NCBI GenBank assembly: GCA_947167995.1
Contig: CAMVKS010000001.1
Location: 1 to 64,000, forward strand
From: an uncultured Prevotellaceae bacterium
GTDB taxonomy: Bacteria; Bacteroidota; Bacteroidia; Bacteroidales; Muribaculaceae
Length of the DNA stretch: 64,000 nucleotides
Direction: 5' to 3'
The notes beneath the pieces were generated by a model. The model had not been told where the DNA came from. It ran no database searches and worked only from the letters and a program-made list of their open reading frames with translations. The translations under genes and the position numbers were made by a program. Of the stretch, positions 34,825-43,768 are shown one piece after another (position 1 is the stretch's first letter; every line of letters begins with the position of its first letter).

Positions 34825-37614
34825 TTATTTGAGCTCTTTTTTCAGGTATTTTGCTGTGTGGCTGGTAGGGTGCTGTGCCACTTGTTCGGGAGTGCCGCAC
34901 ACCACAACGTTTCCTCCGCCAGCTCCTCCTTCGGGGCCTAAATCGATAATGTGGTCGGCACACTTGATGACATCAAGGTTGTGTTCAATGATGATAATAG
35001 AGTGCCCACGGTCGATGAGCTGGTTGAACGACTTCAACAGGGTGTTGATGTCATGGAAATGAAGGCCTGTGGTGGGTTCGTCAAATATAAACAAGGTGTG
35101 ATTCTTCTTCTCCCCGCTCAAGAAACTGGCAAGTTTCACACGTTGGTTCTCGCCACCCGAGAGGGTAGAAGAGGATTGACCTAACTTGATGTAACCCAAT
35201 CCCACATCTTGTAGCGGCTTCAGGCGTGAAACTATCTTCTTCTCGTTAAAAGTGACTTCTTCCGAGAAGAATTCAATGGCCTGGTTGACAGTCATCTCGA
35301 GTATGTCATAGATTGACTTGTCACGATACAGCACTTCGAGAGCATTGTTGCTGAAACGTCGTCCATGGCATGTGTCGCAGGTGAGTGTGATGTTTGCCAT
35401 GAACTGCATCTCGATTGTGATTTTGCCATCGCCCTTACATTCTTCGCAGCGCCCTCCAGGTGAGTTGAACGAGAAGAAACCAGCATTGTAACCCATCTGC
35501 TTTGAGAGTTGCTGATGGGCAAAGAGTTGGCGTATCTCGTCAAAGGCCTTCAAGTATATGGCAGGATTGCTGCGCGACGACTTCCCTATAGGGTCCTGGT
35601 CGACAAACTCTATCGCCTTGATTATGTCAATATCGCCACCAAGCGACGAGTAGGTACCCGGCGCATCGGCGCTGTCGCCCAACTGTCGTGCTAATGCCCG
35701 ATATAAGATGTCATTGACAAGCGTCGACTTGCCCGAGCCGCTCACACCTGTCACCACAGTCATCACACCGAGCGGGAATTTCACGTCAATGCCTTTGAGA
35801 TTGTTTTGAGCAGCTCCTTTCACCTCGATGTAATTGTTCCAGTGACGGCGGTGTTGAGGGAGGGAGATTTTCATCTCGCCTGTCAGGTATTTTAGAGTGT
35901 AACTGTTGTCTATTTTTTTGAGATTGTTGATAGTACCTTGATACACCACTTTGCCGCCCAAGCGCCCCGCTTCGGGACCCATGTCGATTATATAATCGGC
36001 GGCGCGCATGATTTCCTCGTCGTGCTCGACCACAACAACAGTGTTGCCAAGGGCTTGCAGCATCTTGAGCACATTGATAAGGCGGTCGTTGTCGCGAGGA
36101 TGGAGACCGATGCTTGGCTCGTCGAGAATGTAGATAGAACCCACCAGCGTGCTGCCAAGCGATGTAGCAAGGTTTATGCGCTGGCTCTCACCACCCGACA
36201 GTGTCCCCGACAAGCGGTCGAGGGTTAGGTAGGGGAGACCCACCTCAATGAGGAACGACAGGCGGTTGTTGATCTCGGTGAGTAAGCGTTTGGCGATTAG
36301 TGTGTCTTCTTTGTCTAACTTCAAATCCTTGAACCACCGAGCCAGTGCGTCGATGGGCATGTGGGTAAGATCACCGATGCTCATGCCGTTTATTTTTACA
36401 TAGGTGGCATCGGCTTTCAGCCTTGAGCCATTGCAGGTGGGACAGATGGTCTTGCCTCGATAACGTGCGAGCAACACACGATATTGAATAGAGTAGGACT
36501 TGCTCTTGATAAACTCAAAGAAACCGTCGATGCCGGGAAATTCGGGGCAGCCGTGCCACAGCAGGTCAAGCTGTTCCTGCGTGAGCTGGTAATATGGACG
36601 GTGAATGGGGAAGTCATATTTTGCTGCGATGCCTATGAGAGCGTTTTTCCATTCGCTCATCACCTGGCCTCGCCAGCACAGTATAGCATCGTCATAGATT
36701 GACAGCGTCTTGTTGGGGACAACTAAATTCTCATCAATTCCTATCACATTGCCAAAGCCCTCGCAAGTCTCACATGCGCCAATGGGGTTGTTGAAATTGA
36801 ACATCAGGTCGGTTGGCTCCCTGAAGGTAATGCCGTCGGCTTCAAAGCGTTTTGAGAATGACTGCTCACACATTGTGCCATCGCTGTTGAAAATCAGCAG
36901 TATGCACTCATCATGCCCTTCATAGAAAGCCGTGGCAACCGAGTCTAAGAGGCGGAGCTCATCATCATTGCTGATGGGGGCAGACATACGGTCGATCAGC
37001 AACCTGATTTTGCTGGAGAGTTGGTTTTGTTCAGCGATTTGTGTGATGGGGTAGAACTGGCCGTCTTGCTCAACACGCGAGTAGCCACCTTTGAGCAATA
37101 TGTCAAGTTGTTGTCGCAAGTCGCGGCCTTCGGGCAGGATGATGGGAGAGAGAAGTGCAAACCGAGTCCCGTCGGAGAGCTGCTTGATGGCGTTGATGAC
37201 ATCGGCGGTGGTGTGCTTCTTCACCTGTTGACCACTCACTGGCGAGAAAGTTTTGCCAATGCGCGCAAAGAGAAGACGCAGATAGTCGTAGATTTCGGTC
37301 GAGGTGCCCACTGTGCTGCGGGAGTTGCGGTTGTTGACCTTCTGCTCTATGGCAATGGCAGGAGGTAGCCCTTTGATGAAGTCGCACTCGGGTTTGGACA
37401 TGCGCCCCAAGAACTGGCGTGCGTAGGACGAAAGGCTCTCTACATAACGGCGCTGACCTTCGGCATAGAGAGTGTCGAACGCCAACGACGACTTTCCCGA
37501 CCCCGACAGGCCAGTGATTACTACAAACTTGTTTCTCGGGATAGTTACATCGATGTTCTTGAGGTTGTTAACACGCGCTCCCTTAACTATGATGTCATTG
37601 CTTTTCATTGCCAT
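34825..37614 (-). CDS. uvrA: Excinuclease ABC subunit A
   Basis: DNA damage recognition ATPase of nucleotide excision repair, 929 residues. Two ABC modules are visible: first Walker [16 protein letters not shown] and signature [17 protein letters not shown]; second [14 protein letters not shown] and [15 protein letters not shown]. Between them lie the UvrB-binding insert and zinc sites (CPTCNGSR and [16 protein letters not shown]). Full length for UvrA1 rather than the shorter UvrA2 drug-resistance type. It is transcribed alone, divergent from the small YtxH genes. Confidence 0.96.
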   Translation of the reverse strand: MAMKSNDIIVKGARVNNLKNIDVTIPRNKFVVITGLSGSGKSSLAFDTLYAEGQRRYVESLSSYARQFLGRMSKPECDFIKGLPPAIAIEQKVNNRNSRSTVGTSTEIYDYLRLLFARIGKTFSPVSGQQVKKHTTADVINAIKQLSDGTRFALLSPIILPEGRDLRQQLDILLKGGYSRVEQDGQFYPITQIAEQNQLSSKIRLLIDRMSAPISNDDELRLLDSVATAFYEGHDECILLIFNSDGTMCEQSFSKRFEADGITFREPTDLMFNFNNPIGACETCEGFGNVIGIDENLVVPNKTLSIYDDAILCWRGQVMSEWKNALIGIAAKYDFPIHRPYYQLTQEQLDLLWHGCPEFPGIDGFFEFIKSKSYSIQYRVLLARYRGKTICPTCNGSRLKADATYVKINGMSIGDLTHMPIDALARWFKDLKLDKEDTLIAKRLLTEINNRLSFLIEVGLPYLTLDRLSGTLSGGESQRINLATSLGSTLVGSIYILDEPSIGLHPRDNDRLINVLKMLQALGNTVVVVEHDEEIMRAADYIIDMGPEAGRLGGKVVYQGTINNLKKIDNSYTLKYLTGEMKISLPQHRRHWNNYIEVKGAAQNNLKGIDVKFPLGVMTVVTGVSGSGKSTLVNDILYRALARQLGDSADAPGTYSSLGGDIDIIKAIEFVDQDPIGKSSRSNPAIYLKAFDEIRQLFAHQQLSKQMGYNAGFFSFNSPGGRCEECKGDGKITIEMQFMANITLTCDTCHGRRFSNNALEVLYRDKSIYDILEMTVNQAIEFFSEEVTFNEKKIVSRLKPLQDVGLGYIKLGQSSSTLSGGENQRVKLASFLSGEKKNHTLFIFDEPTTGLHFHDINTLLKSFNQLIDRGHSIIIIEHNLDVIKCADHIIDLGPEGGAGGGNVVVCGTPEQVAQHPTSHTAKYLKKELK

Positions 37615-37629
37615 TTATATAATAAGGTG

Positions 37630-37661
37630 CAAAGTTAGTTAAAATAAATATTTCAGGCAAT
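37630..37661 (-). promoter_or_regulatory. Promoter of uvrA
   Basis: Minus-strand ATTG-N20-TAACTTTG; only the first base of the -33 box differs from consensus. Confidence 0.7.
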
Positions 37662-37782
37662 TAAGGAAAGTGCTTTTTCGCTCATTTACTCAACTATTGA
37701 TGACAATTCTATCTAATGCTGTGGTAGTGATAGCTAATTGTACCGCATGTGTCAAAGGGAGCATGAAGTAGTAGTAACGTTG

Positions 37783-37853
37783 GTAACTATTCAGCGAAAT
37801 CGGAGGTCAGCATCCAGCTGATTTATCACAATTTTTATTCGCTGAATAGTTAC
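37783..37853. repeat. 16-bp perfect inverted repeat (REP- or MITE-like)
   Basis: GTAACTATTCAGCGAA at 37783-37798 recurs as its exact reverse complement at 37838-37853, with a 39-nt centre that holds a smaller TCAGC/GCTGA stem. It lies between uvrA and the YtxH operon. The form is that of a short palindromic repeat or terminal repeats of a miniature element; no transposase is near. Confidence 0.6.
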
Positions 37854-37970
37854 TTGCGTTGTGCAATTTGCAAAAAAATGCTAAAAAACGAACATCTTTT
37901 AATTTAAAGTAGTATATTTGTAATCGAGAAAAAAGAAATCTTTTTATTAACCCTCAAAATATATTGTAAA

Positions 37971-38171
37971 ATGAAACCAGTTCACATTATTTTAGCAGTA
38001 TTGAGTGGTGCACTCGCTGGTGCCGCAGTAGGTTTACTTTTTGCTCCCGCCAAGGGTGCCGATACTCGCAGCAAGATAGCCGATATCTTGAAAAAGAAAG
38101 GTATCACGCTTAAAGATCAGGAGATGGACGAGCTCATCGACGATATTACCAAAGAGATTAAAGAGGAGTAA
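37971..38171 (+). CDS. YtxH-like small membrane protein
   Basis: Protein of 66 residues with one N-terminal glycine/alanine-rich helix (IILAVLSGALAGAAVGLLFAPAKG) followed by a charged helical tail. This is the YtxH/gas-vesicle-like pattern (hydrophobic segment ending in LFAPxxG, then basic residues). YtxH proteins are often stress-linked; the role here is unknown. First of a four-gene set with a second YtxH, a holin-like protein and a small basic protein. TATATTTG at 37913-37920 is a possible -7 box. Confidence 0.8.
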   Translation: MKPVHIILAVLSGALAGAAVGLLFAPAKGADTRSKIADILKKKGITLKDQEMDELIDDITKEIKEE

Positions 38172-38243
38172 TTATTGTTTTGAGTTCTCCCGATAAGAGT
38201 TAATAACACATTTTTCGCAATAGAACAAAAATCAAGAAGAATT

Positions 38244-38450
38244 ATGAGAGACATGAAATCACTTAGTCTGCTTTATGCTTTCATCGGTGGTGCTATCTTG
38301 GGTGGAGCTCTTGCTTTGCTTTATGCTCCAGAGCCTGGTAAGGACTTGCGCCAGCGCATCAAGGAATTGCTCAAGAAGAAAGGTATCGACTTCAGCGATG
38401 ACGAGGTTGAACAGCTTGTAAATCAGATAAGCGCTCAAATCGAGCAATAA
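38244..38450 (+). CDS. Second YtxH-like small membrane protein
   Basis: Protein of 68 residues, a paralogue of the preceding gene: both have a glycine-rich helix (AFIGGAILGGALALLYAPEPG) followed by a tail containing LKKKGI. It lies 72 nt after the first copy. A long hairpin without a T-run follows (38466-38517), so transcription probably continues into the next gene. Confidence 0.8.
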   Translation: MRDMKSLSLLYAFIGGAILGGALALLYAPEPGKDLRQRIKELLKKKGIDFSDDEVEQLVNQISAQIEQ

Positions 38451-38465
38451 TACTTACTTTTTTTG

Positions 38466-38517
38466 AAACACATCAAGCTGCACACATCATTGCTGAGATG
38501 AGTGTGCGGCTTGGTGG
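38466..38517 (+). other. Intercistronic hairpin
   Basis: AAGCTGCACAC pairs with GTGTGCGGCTT (one G-U), with further pairing outside (CATC/GGTG side) and inside. There is no T-run, so a processing or stability element is more likely than a terminator. Confidence 0.5.
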
Positions 38518-38537
38518 TTGATTAATTTATATAAGTG

Positions 38538-38888
38538 ATGGAAGAAGACTTGAAATTCAAAGAGCTTGTCGAGAGTGTGAAGCAAACTGCCAGGCAGGAG
38601 TTGGAATATTCTAAGCTCACGCTGGCCGAGAAAATGTCGATTTTGCTTTACCGCGCTATCGTTGTGATAATACTGGTAGTGTTTGGCGCATGCTTGCTGT
38701 CGCTCCTGTTGTGGGGGCTCAACACTTTGCTGGTGAGTGTCACTCACAGCTGGTGGATTGGCGTGCTGCTGTCGATAGGTGTTCTTCTTCTGTTGCTTCT
38801 TGTTCTTTATGCTTGCCGCAAGCCCTTGCTTATCGATCCTGTGACAAGGTTTGTAACTAAATTGTTGTTGAACCCCGACGAGAAATAA
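38538..38888 (+). CDS. Phage-holin superfamily III-like membrane protein (DUF1469 type)
   Basis: Protein of 116 residues with an amphipathic N-terminal helix and two transmembrane helices (IVVIILVVFGACLLSLLLWGL and WWIGVLLSIGVLLLLLLVLYA). This architecture, with the preceding charged segment ending in KLTLAEK, fits the YqjE/holin superfamily III family, which in Bacteroidales follows YtxH genes. No lysis role is implied. I prefer the ATG at 38538 to the GTG directly before it. Confidence 0.75.
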   Translation: MEEDLKFKELVESVKQTARQELEYSKLTLAEKMSILLYRAIVVIILVVFGACLLSLLLWGLNTLLVSVTHSWWIGVLLSIGVLLLLLLVLYACRKPLLIDPVTRFVTKLLLNPDEK

Positions 38889-38890
38889 TC

Positions 38891-39199
38891 ATGAGCACTT
38901 CAGGTCAAAATACTAATAAATTGCCATCGGCATATGATGAGCCAAATAAAGAGTGGAAAGGACTAACTATGGACGAGCTCAGGATGCGACGCGCCAAGTC
39001 GTTGGTGTTCAGAGATGTCTATAGGGCGAGCTTGATGGATAAAATAAGTAATACCCGGGAGAAAGTGTCTCAGAATGGAATGAGAGGGCTGCTTTTCAGC
39101 AACAAGACTATAACAGGTCTGAAAAAAGCCGATTATGCTTTCTTAGGCTACAAGGTATTGAACTTGTTGATAAAACTATATTTGCGCCGAAAACGATAA
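38891..39199 (+). CDS. Small basic protein, unknown, last gene of the YtxH operon
   Basis: Protein of 102 residues, starting 2 nt after the holin-like gene. It is basic, has no signal peptide, and ends in a weakly hydrophobic stretch (YKVLNLLIKLYLRRKR) that could associate with the membrane. The conserved-looking central motif is MDELRMRRAKSLVFRD. No family is recognised. The spacing suggests translational coupling and a shared role with the YtxH/holin-like proteins in envelope stress. Confidence 0.65.
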   Translation: MSTSGQNTNKLPSAYDEPNKEWKGLTMDELRMRRAKSLVFRDVYRASLMDKISNTREKVSQNGMRGLLFSNKTITGLKKADYAFLGYKVLNLLIKLYLRRKR

Positions 39200-39260
39200 T
39201 TGACGAGTTTGCCCGATAACGTGCGCCAAAGTCAAAAATTGCATTTTTTTGAAAAAAAAT

Positions 39261-39291
39261 TTTGTCAAATACATAAAAATATATAATTTTG
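39261..39291 (+). promoter_or_regulatory. Promoter of the sigma factor gene
   Basis: TTTG-N19-TAATTTTG, a perfect consensus match about 110 nt upstream of the start. Confidence 0.83.
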
Positions 39292-39402
39292 CCCTGTTTT
39301 CATCCAATAAGATGAAAGATAGAGATGAGATTTTATATTAATTGCTAAAACTAAACGCCTATTGATTACACCATTACTTTATTAACCAACACATAAGAAG
39401 TA

Positions 39403-39993
39403 ATGATAAAATTAGCAGACTTGAGCGATGATCGTCTCATCGCAAAGTATGTCGAAGGTAAAAACGAGGCTTTTGATGCGCTCATTGAGCGACACAAAAA
39501 CCGAATCTTCAATTATATCTTCCATTCGGTGAAAGATGAAGATTTGGCCAACGATATTTTCCAAGAGACTTTTGTCAAGGCAATAATGACAATCAAGCAA
39601 GGACGATATGTTGAAAACGGACATTTCGCCGCTTGGATTACACGCATAGCCCACAATCTTATAATTGACTTTTACCGACAAGAGAAATCCGAAAATGTTC
39701 AGTCGAGCGATTCGTGTGAGGTTGACATTCTTAATCGAAAGGAACTCAGTGAAGCTACTGTCGAAGACAACCTAATCATTGACCAGATCCACAGCGATAT
39801 AAGGCGACTGGTAACTGCCTTGCCTGCCAACCAGCGAGAAGTGCTACTCATGCGTTATTACAAGAACATGAGCTTCAAGGAAATTGCCGACCAAACCAAC
39901 GTGAGCATCAACACTGCTTTAGGACGCATGCGATATGCTATCCTCAATATGCGTCGACTGGCAGTCGAGAATAACATTGTTCTCACAGTATAA
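39403..39993 (+). CDS. RNA polymerase sigma factor, ECF/sigma-70 family
   Basis: Sigma factor of 196 residues. Region 2 is FDALIERHKNRIFNYIFHSVKDEDLANDIFQETFVKA with the conserved aromatic/DLAND helix; region 4 is LPANQREVLLMRYYKNMSFKEIADQTNVSINTALGRMRYA, a helix-turn-helix for the -35/-33 element. No anti-sigma gene or membrane sensor follows, and the gene has its own housekeeping-type promoter, so control is probably not by a classical adjacent anti-sigma factor. Target genes unknown. Confidence 0.92.
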   Translation: MIKLADLSDDRLIAKYVEGKNEAFDALIERHKNRIFNYIFHSVKDEDLANDIFQETFVKAIMTIKQGRYVENGHFAAWITRIAHNLIIDFYRQEKSENVQSSDSCEVDILNRKELSEATVEDNLIIDQIHSDIRRLVTALPANQREVLLMRYYKNMSFKEIADQTNVSINTALGRMRYAILNMRRLAVENNIVLTV

Positions 39994-40023
39994 GCCGTTG
40001 TTGAGGCATATATATAGCACAAT

Positions 40024-40062
40024 AATAAGGTTGCCCTCGTTGGAGAGTGGCAACCTTATTAG
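40024..40062 (+). terminator. Hairpin downstream of the sigma factor gene
   Basis: AATAAGGTTGCC and GGCAACCTTATT form a perfect 12-bp stem 30 nt after the stop. No plus-strand T-run follows, so termination strength is uncertain. Confidence 0.6.
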
Positions 40063-40115
40063 GTAATAGGTGATTACCACGATTCTTGACTGGTAGAGAT
40101 GTTTAAGTTATGAAA

Positions 40116-40149
40116 CAAAAAAGCACCTCATTAATGAGGTGCTTTTTTG
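40116..40149 (-). terminator. Terminator of tRNA-Cys
   Basis: AAAAAAGCACCTCATTAATG is the first half of a nearly perfect palindrome ending in TTTTTT. On the minus strand it follows the tRNA 3' end within 4 nt. Confidence 0.88.
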
Positions 40150-40152
40150 TTG

Positions 40153-40224
40153 AGGTCGCTAGCGGACTCGAACCGCTGTGCCCGGTTTTGCAGACCGGTG
40201 ACTAAACCACTCATCCAAGCGACC
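40153..40224 (-). tRNA. tRNA-Cys (anticodon GCA)
   Basis: Minus-strand cloverleaf of 72 nt. The acceptor stem GGTCGCT pairs with AGCGACC over 7 bp, the anticodon arm is CCGGT-CTGCAAA-ACCGG with anticodon GCA, and the T arm contains GGTTCGAGTCC. The 3' CCA is not encoded, as is common in Bacteroidales. It has its own promoter and terminator. Confidence 0.96.
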
Positions 40225-40243
40225 ATTACGGATTTTGCGACTG

Positions 40244-40275
40244 CAAAGTTAAGTCTATTTTATTAACTGTGCAAG
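40244..40275 (-). promoter_or_regulatory. Promoter of tRNA-Cys
   Basis: Minus-strand CTTG-N20-TAACTTTG, about 20 nt upstream of the tRNA 5' end. Confidence 0.68.
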
Positions 40276-40480
40276 ATATTGGGCTGTTTTTTTTGAAAAA
40301 TATCACCGAATGGACTTTTTTTCAGACGCTTTAATGCATCATTCAGTAAAATAGTCAAAGAAATAAGTAAAAAAGATAATAATGGAACAGAAAAAACTTT
40401 ATATATTTGCACTCAAAGTGTAATCATTCAGAAAAAGACTTATTTAAGGTTTTTCGTTTAAATCAATAAATTCAAGTAAA

Positions 40481-41059
40481 ATGAAAAGATTAACATCAAT
40501 TTTTGCGCTTTCTCTGGCTGTTATTCTTTGCGCCTGTGCTGGCAACAAGGGCGGGCAGGGTAGTGCGCAGCAAAGTAATTCAGAGAACATGGAAAAGAAA
40601 ACGACTTTGGTAGCCTATTTCTCGGCTACAGGAACAACCAAGGCTGCCGCCGAAAAGCTGGCGCAAGTGGTAAATGCCGATTTGCACGAAATTCAGCCAG
40701 AACAGCCTTACACCGATGCCGACCTTGACTGGCACAACCAGCAAAGCCGCAGCTCGGTGGAGATGAAGGACAAGAGCAGCCGTCCAGCCATCAAGAACAA
40801 GGTTGAGAACATGGACCAGTACACCACAGTCTATATTGGCTATCCCATCTGGTGGTATATTGCACCAACTATCATCAACACGTTTGTTGAGCAATACAAC
40901 CTTGAGGGAAAAACCGTTATTCCGTTCTTTACATCTGGTGGCAGCGAAGCAGGTGAGACAATGAAATACCTCACTCCTTCGGCTCCAAAAGCCAACTGGA
41001 AAGACCCCATCAACCTCACTGGCAAAAGCAAAGCAGATATTGAGAAATTAGTGAAATAA
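40481..41059 (+). CDS. Exported flavodoxin-domain lipoprotein
   Basis: Protein of 192 residues with a lipoprotein-type signal (ALSLAVILCAC, then a GGQGS linker) followed by a flavodoxin fold. The FMN phosphate loop is SATGTTKAAA (T/S-x-T-G-x-T form), and the aromatic loop GYPIWWYIAPTIINTF stacks on the isoalloxazine ring. Most flavodoxins are cytoplasmic, so an envelope-anchored one suggests periplasmic redox work or NAD(P)H-dependent quinone-type reduction. TATATTTG at 40402-40409 may be its -7 box, without a good -33. Confidence 0.85.
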   Translation: MKRLTSIFALSLAVILCACAGNKGGQGSAQQSNSENMEKKTTLVAYFSATGTTKAAAEKLAQVVNADLHEIQPEQPYTDADLDWHNQQSRSSVEMKDKSSRPAIKNKVENMDQYTTVYIGYPIWWYIAPTIINTFVEQYNLEGKTVIPFFTSGGSEAGETMKYLTPSAPKANWKDPINLTGKSKADIEKLVK

Positions 41060-41072
41060 TTTTTAGAAAAAA

Positions 41073-41117
41073 TGAAGGGCAATTCACCGATTGAGTGGTT
41101 GCCCTTCAGCTTTTTTG
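41073..41117 (+). terminator. Terminator of the flavodoxin gene
   Basis: TGAAGGGCAA pairs with TTGCCCTTCA over 10 bp, followed by GCTTTTTTG. It overlaps the region just before the thioredoxin-like gene. Confidence 0.87.
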
Positions 41118-41121
41118 CAAT

Positions 41122-41448
41122 ATGGATTTAATAAACAACATCAATAAGCTTAAAACAATCGTTGCCGCTGGCAAGTTGTGTTTGCTCTACATTCAGGCTC
41201 CTGATTGTGGGTTGTGCTCAATCATGCTCGACAAGATAGAGGCAGTGGCACAACGTTTTGACAAAGTGCGCTCGGCGCGAGTGGAGCTTCATGTTGTTCC
41301 CAAGGTGGCAGGTGAGTTCCTTGTCGCTACAGCACCCACTGTGCTGGTGTTTGCCCATGGCAGGGAGGTCTATCGCGCCGGCACATTTATCGACACGATG
41401 GAACTCGAGCGTGTACTCTCAAAATGGCAAGAAACCACTATTGATTAG
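41122..41448 (+). CDS. Thioredoxin-like protein
   Basis: Cytoplasmic protein of 108 residues with a thioredoxin fold. The active site is CGLC in APDCGLCSIM, in the place of the usual CGPC, and the cis-proline strand TAPTVLVF follows. The start at 41122 (MDLINN) is used because the ORF track start lies within the upstream terminator hairpin. Such short CxxC proteins act as disulfide reductants or bacilliredoxin-like partners. Its last 11 nt overlap the end of the convergent GH89 gene. Confidence 0.8.
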   Translation: MDLINNINKLKTIVAAGKLCLLYIQAPDCGLCSIMLDKIEAVAQRFDKVRSARVELHVVPKVAGEFLVATAPTVLVFAHGREVYRAGTFIDTMELERVLSKWQETTID

Positions 41449-43633
41449 TCTTCTTGATTTTCTTGAACTCCTCTCTGAACATCTCGTTGATGTACCTGCA
41501 GGTGGTAATCAAGCTATTTCCTTTAGTGAAAGGTACTGCAGTCGCACCCTGTTTTAGTGGCCAAGCATCTTGTGTCAACGAGATTTCTCGTTGCAGAACT
41601 GAGTGATCATAGGGCTCATGTTGCTCGATGGTGGCTGTCAGGTAGTTAAAATAAGTGAGCCATCGATTCATGTAGTAGCCGCCCAGTAGTCCTGCCCAGT
41701 TGCGGCATGAGTAGTCATTGAGGTCACCACCCCATGTTGTCACAAGTCGCCGAGCATTCATCTCGTAATAATCCTTGACATCAGGAGCGATACCTAAGTC
41801 GCGTGCTTGTTCTATCCACTTGTCCATTGTGCAGAAAGGGTGCTCTGAGTTTAGACCATCCATGAAGAAGATGATATAGGCCATTATTTCAAATTGCTCT
41901 TTCATCTTATTGATGTTGCCATCGTGGTAGGCTTTGTCGAGCTCATTTTTCTCGGTTAGGAATAGGTCTCCCAGCAGCTGCCGTCCTGTCCAAATCAGGT
42001 CGATTGTCATGGCGTCGGTGGTAACGGTGTCTTGTTCAAGCAGTTTGTCCCAAACATATAGTAATTGCTCGGGGTTGTATCGCACAGCGCAGCGGCCATG
42101 CGTCTTGTCGAGCTCGGGATACTGGCAGGGTAGTGGTCCGCAAAAGGTGGTGGGGCGTATGTTGAGCACGCTGTCATAAAGCATCTTCCATGCCTTGCGC
42201 ACAGGCTGTGATTCTCGTCCGGCATGGCGGTCGGCAAGTTCGTTAATCACTTGCTCATCGGTTTTATTGAAATCCCAAGCTTTCTCAAAGATGAATTCGT
42301 AAGGGAACTGTTGCACCTCAAGTCCTTCAAGGGTGGAACCAATCCCCACAAGGTTCTTTCCTCCTTCTCTGAGAGTGGTCTCAAGTTTTTGACCAGCCTC
42401 TTTCACATTACCCTGAATGTTGCTGTTGCCCCCGAAGTTGCCCAAGTAGCACCAGATGTAGGGTTGACCAAAGAATCCATCGAGGTCACGCCACATCTCT
42501 TTGTACTCGCAATAATAGTCAAGCATAGTCATTTTACCTTGAGGCACACCTGTGAGCATGGCTTTGGCTCTTTCAGGCGTGTAATCCTTCCTCTGGTAGT
42601 AGAGGAACCATCCCATTTGCAGCCATTCGGCTTGAGGGTCAACATCGGTGAGACTCTCATAAATGTGCTTTGACACATTGTGCAAATACTCTGGCTCAAA
42701 ACTTGGTGGATCCATCTCGTTGAAGGGGTCAATGCCATAGATGTGGTCGGTGCCAAACATGCGAGTCTGCTCCTCAAGGAACATTTTCTGGATTTTGGCA
42801 TATAATGGGTCTTCGCTGTTGAGGAAGAAGGTGCGATAAGGTTCTTCAAACTCATCCCATGTGCTCATAGCCTTGATGTCGGCATTAGGGTACATATCCT
42901 TGAGCTTGCGTGGCACGTGACCAGCAAAGGCTGGCAGCACAGGACGCATATTAAGGTCACGTTCTCTCGCGACTATCTTTTTCTGCAATTCGGCCTGTCC
43001 GTCGAGCCACTCTTTGGGTAGAGGTCCACACCAGGCGTCAATGTTTGCCATGCGGTGCCAGGGCAGATAGACAGGACCAGTGAAATAGCCTCGCACTTCC
43101 TCGTCGCTCATGCCCATCTTGGTCCACACGTTATACCACACCGCCTCTTGTCCAGTGATGGCGAGTGGCATGTTGATGCCGTTGAGCGCCATCCAGTCGA
43201 TGAATCGCTCCCAGTCGGCCCAGTCCCAAAATGGCATTGTGTAGCCAAAGGTGCAGTAGTTCAGAAAGAAACGTTGTGGCACGCGCGCCTCAATGGTCTC
43301 TTTCTCGGGTACATCGGGTAAAGTGGAAGGCAGAGCGATGGCGATGTCGGCATACCACGACACGGTGGTTTTGCAATAGCGGTTCAGGTATCGATTCAGT
43401 CCCACAGCCATCGAGTTGGCGTTGTTGCCGCCAATCACTACTTTGTCTCCCCGGCTCTCGAGCGTGAAAATGTCGGCACCATTGTGGGTTGCGGTAATTA
43501 TTTCAAATGTCACTTTTTGCACCAGTTGTGGCGAGAGCCGTGACGCGAGTGCATGCGCTTGCTCTATATCGCCGGCTAAAGCATTGGCTATGAAGCTTAG
43601 TGTGATTGCTATTAATAAAATAGTTTTTTTCAT
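41438..43633 (-). CDS. Alpha-N-acetylglucosaminidase (GH89)
   Basis: Exported glycoside hydrolase of 731 residues with signal peptide MKKTILLIAITLSFIANALA. Three family domains can be followed: an N-terminal NAGLU domain, the (beta/alpha) catalytic core, and a C-terminal helical domain. The catalytic pair is visible by comparison with human NAGLU: Glu in GIDPFNEMDPP (human Glu316) and Glu in GIGSTLEGLEV (human Glu446). It removes terminal alpha-GlcNAc from heparan sulfate or from alpha-1,4-GlcNAc-capped mucin O-glycans. It stands alone, without SusC/SusD or other glycan genes, so it may be a housekeeping periplasmic exo-enzyme. Confidence 0.93.
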   Translation of the reverse strand: MKKTILLIAITLSFIANALAGDIEQAHALASRLSPQLVQKVTFEIITATHNGADIFTLESRGDKVVIGGNNANSMAVGLNRYLNRYCKTTVSWYADIAIALPSTLPDVPEKETIEARVPQRFFLNYCTFGYTMPFWDWADWERFIDWMALNGINMPLAITGQEAVWYNVWTKMGMSDEEVRGYFTGPVYLPWHRMANIDAWCGPLPKEWLDGQAELQKKIVARERDLNMRPVLPAFAGHVPRKLKDMYPNADIKAMSTWDEFEEPYRTFFLNSEDPLYAKIQKMFLEEQTRMFGTDHIYGIDPFNEMDPPSFEPEYLHNVSKHIYESLTDVDPQAEWLQMGWFLYYQRKDYTPERAKAMLTGVPQGKMTMLDYYCEYKEMWRDLDGFFGQPYIWCYLGNFGGNSNIQGNVKEAGQKLETTLREGGKNLVGIGSTLEGLEVQQFPYEFIFEKAWDFNKTDEQVINELADRHAGRESQPVRKAWKMLYDSVLNIRPTTFCGPLPCQYPELDKTHGRCAVRYNPEQLLYVWDKLLEQDTVTTDAMTIDLIWTGRQLLGDLFLTEKNELDKAYHDGNINKMKEQFEIMAYIIFFMDGLNSEHPFCTMDKWIEQARDLGIAPDVKDYYEMNARRLVTTWGGDLNDYSCRNWAGLLGGYYMNRWLTYFNYLTATIEQHEPYDHSVLQREISLTQDAWPLKQGATAVPFTKGNSLITTCRYINEMFREEFKKIKKTNQ

Positions 43634-43656
43634 GATTTTGGATTTTATCTTTCTGC

Positions 43657-43687
43657 AAAATTAACAATATTATCTATACCAATCAAT
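43657..43687 (-). promoter_or_regulatory. Promoter of the GH89 gene
   Basis: Minus-strand ATTG-N19-TAATTTTG, 24 nt upstream of the start codon. Confidence 0.72.
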
Positions 43688-43768
43688 ATTGAATAATAAA
43701 AAACTGAAAAAGTTTTCCTGAAGTGGATAATTATGTGTAACTTTACACCCACGAAAACACTATTCAAA

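Noticed and set aside
38538-38888. Prophage lysis cassette suggested by the holin-like gene
   Set aside because: No endolysin, integrase or structural phage gene is near, and the YtxH context points to a cellular envelope operon.
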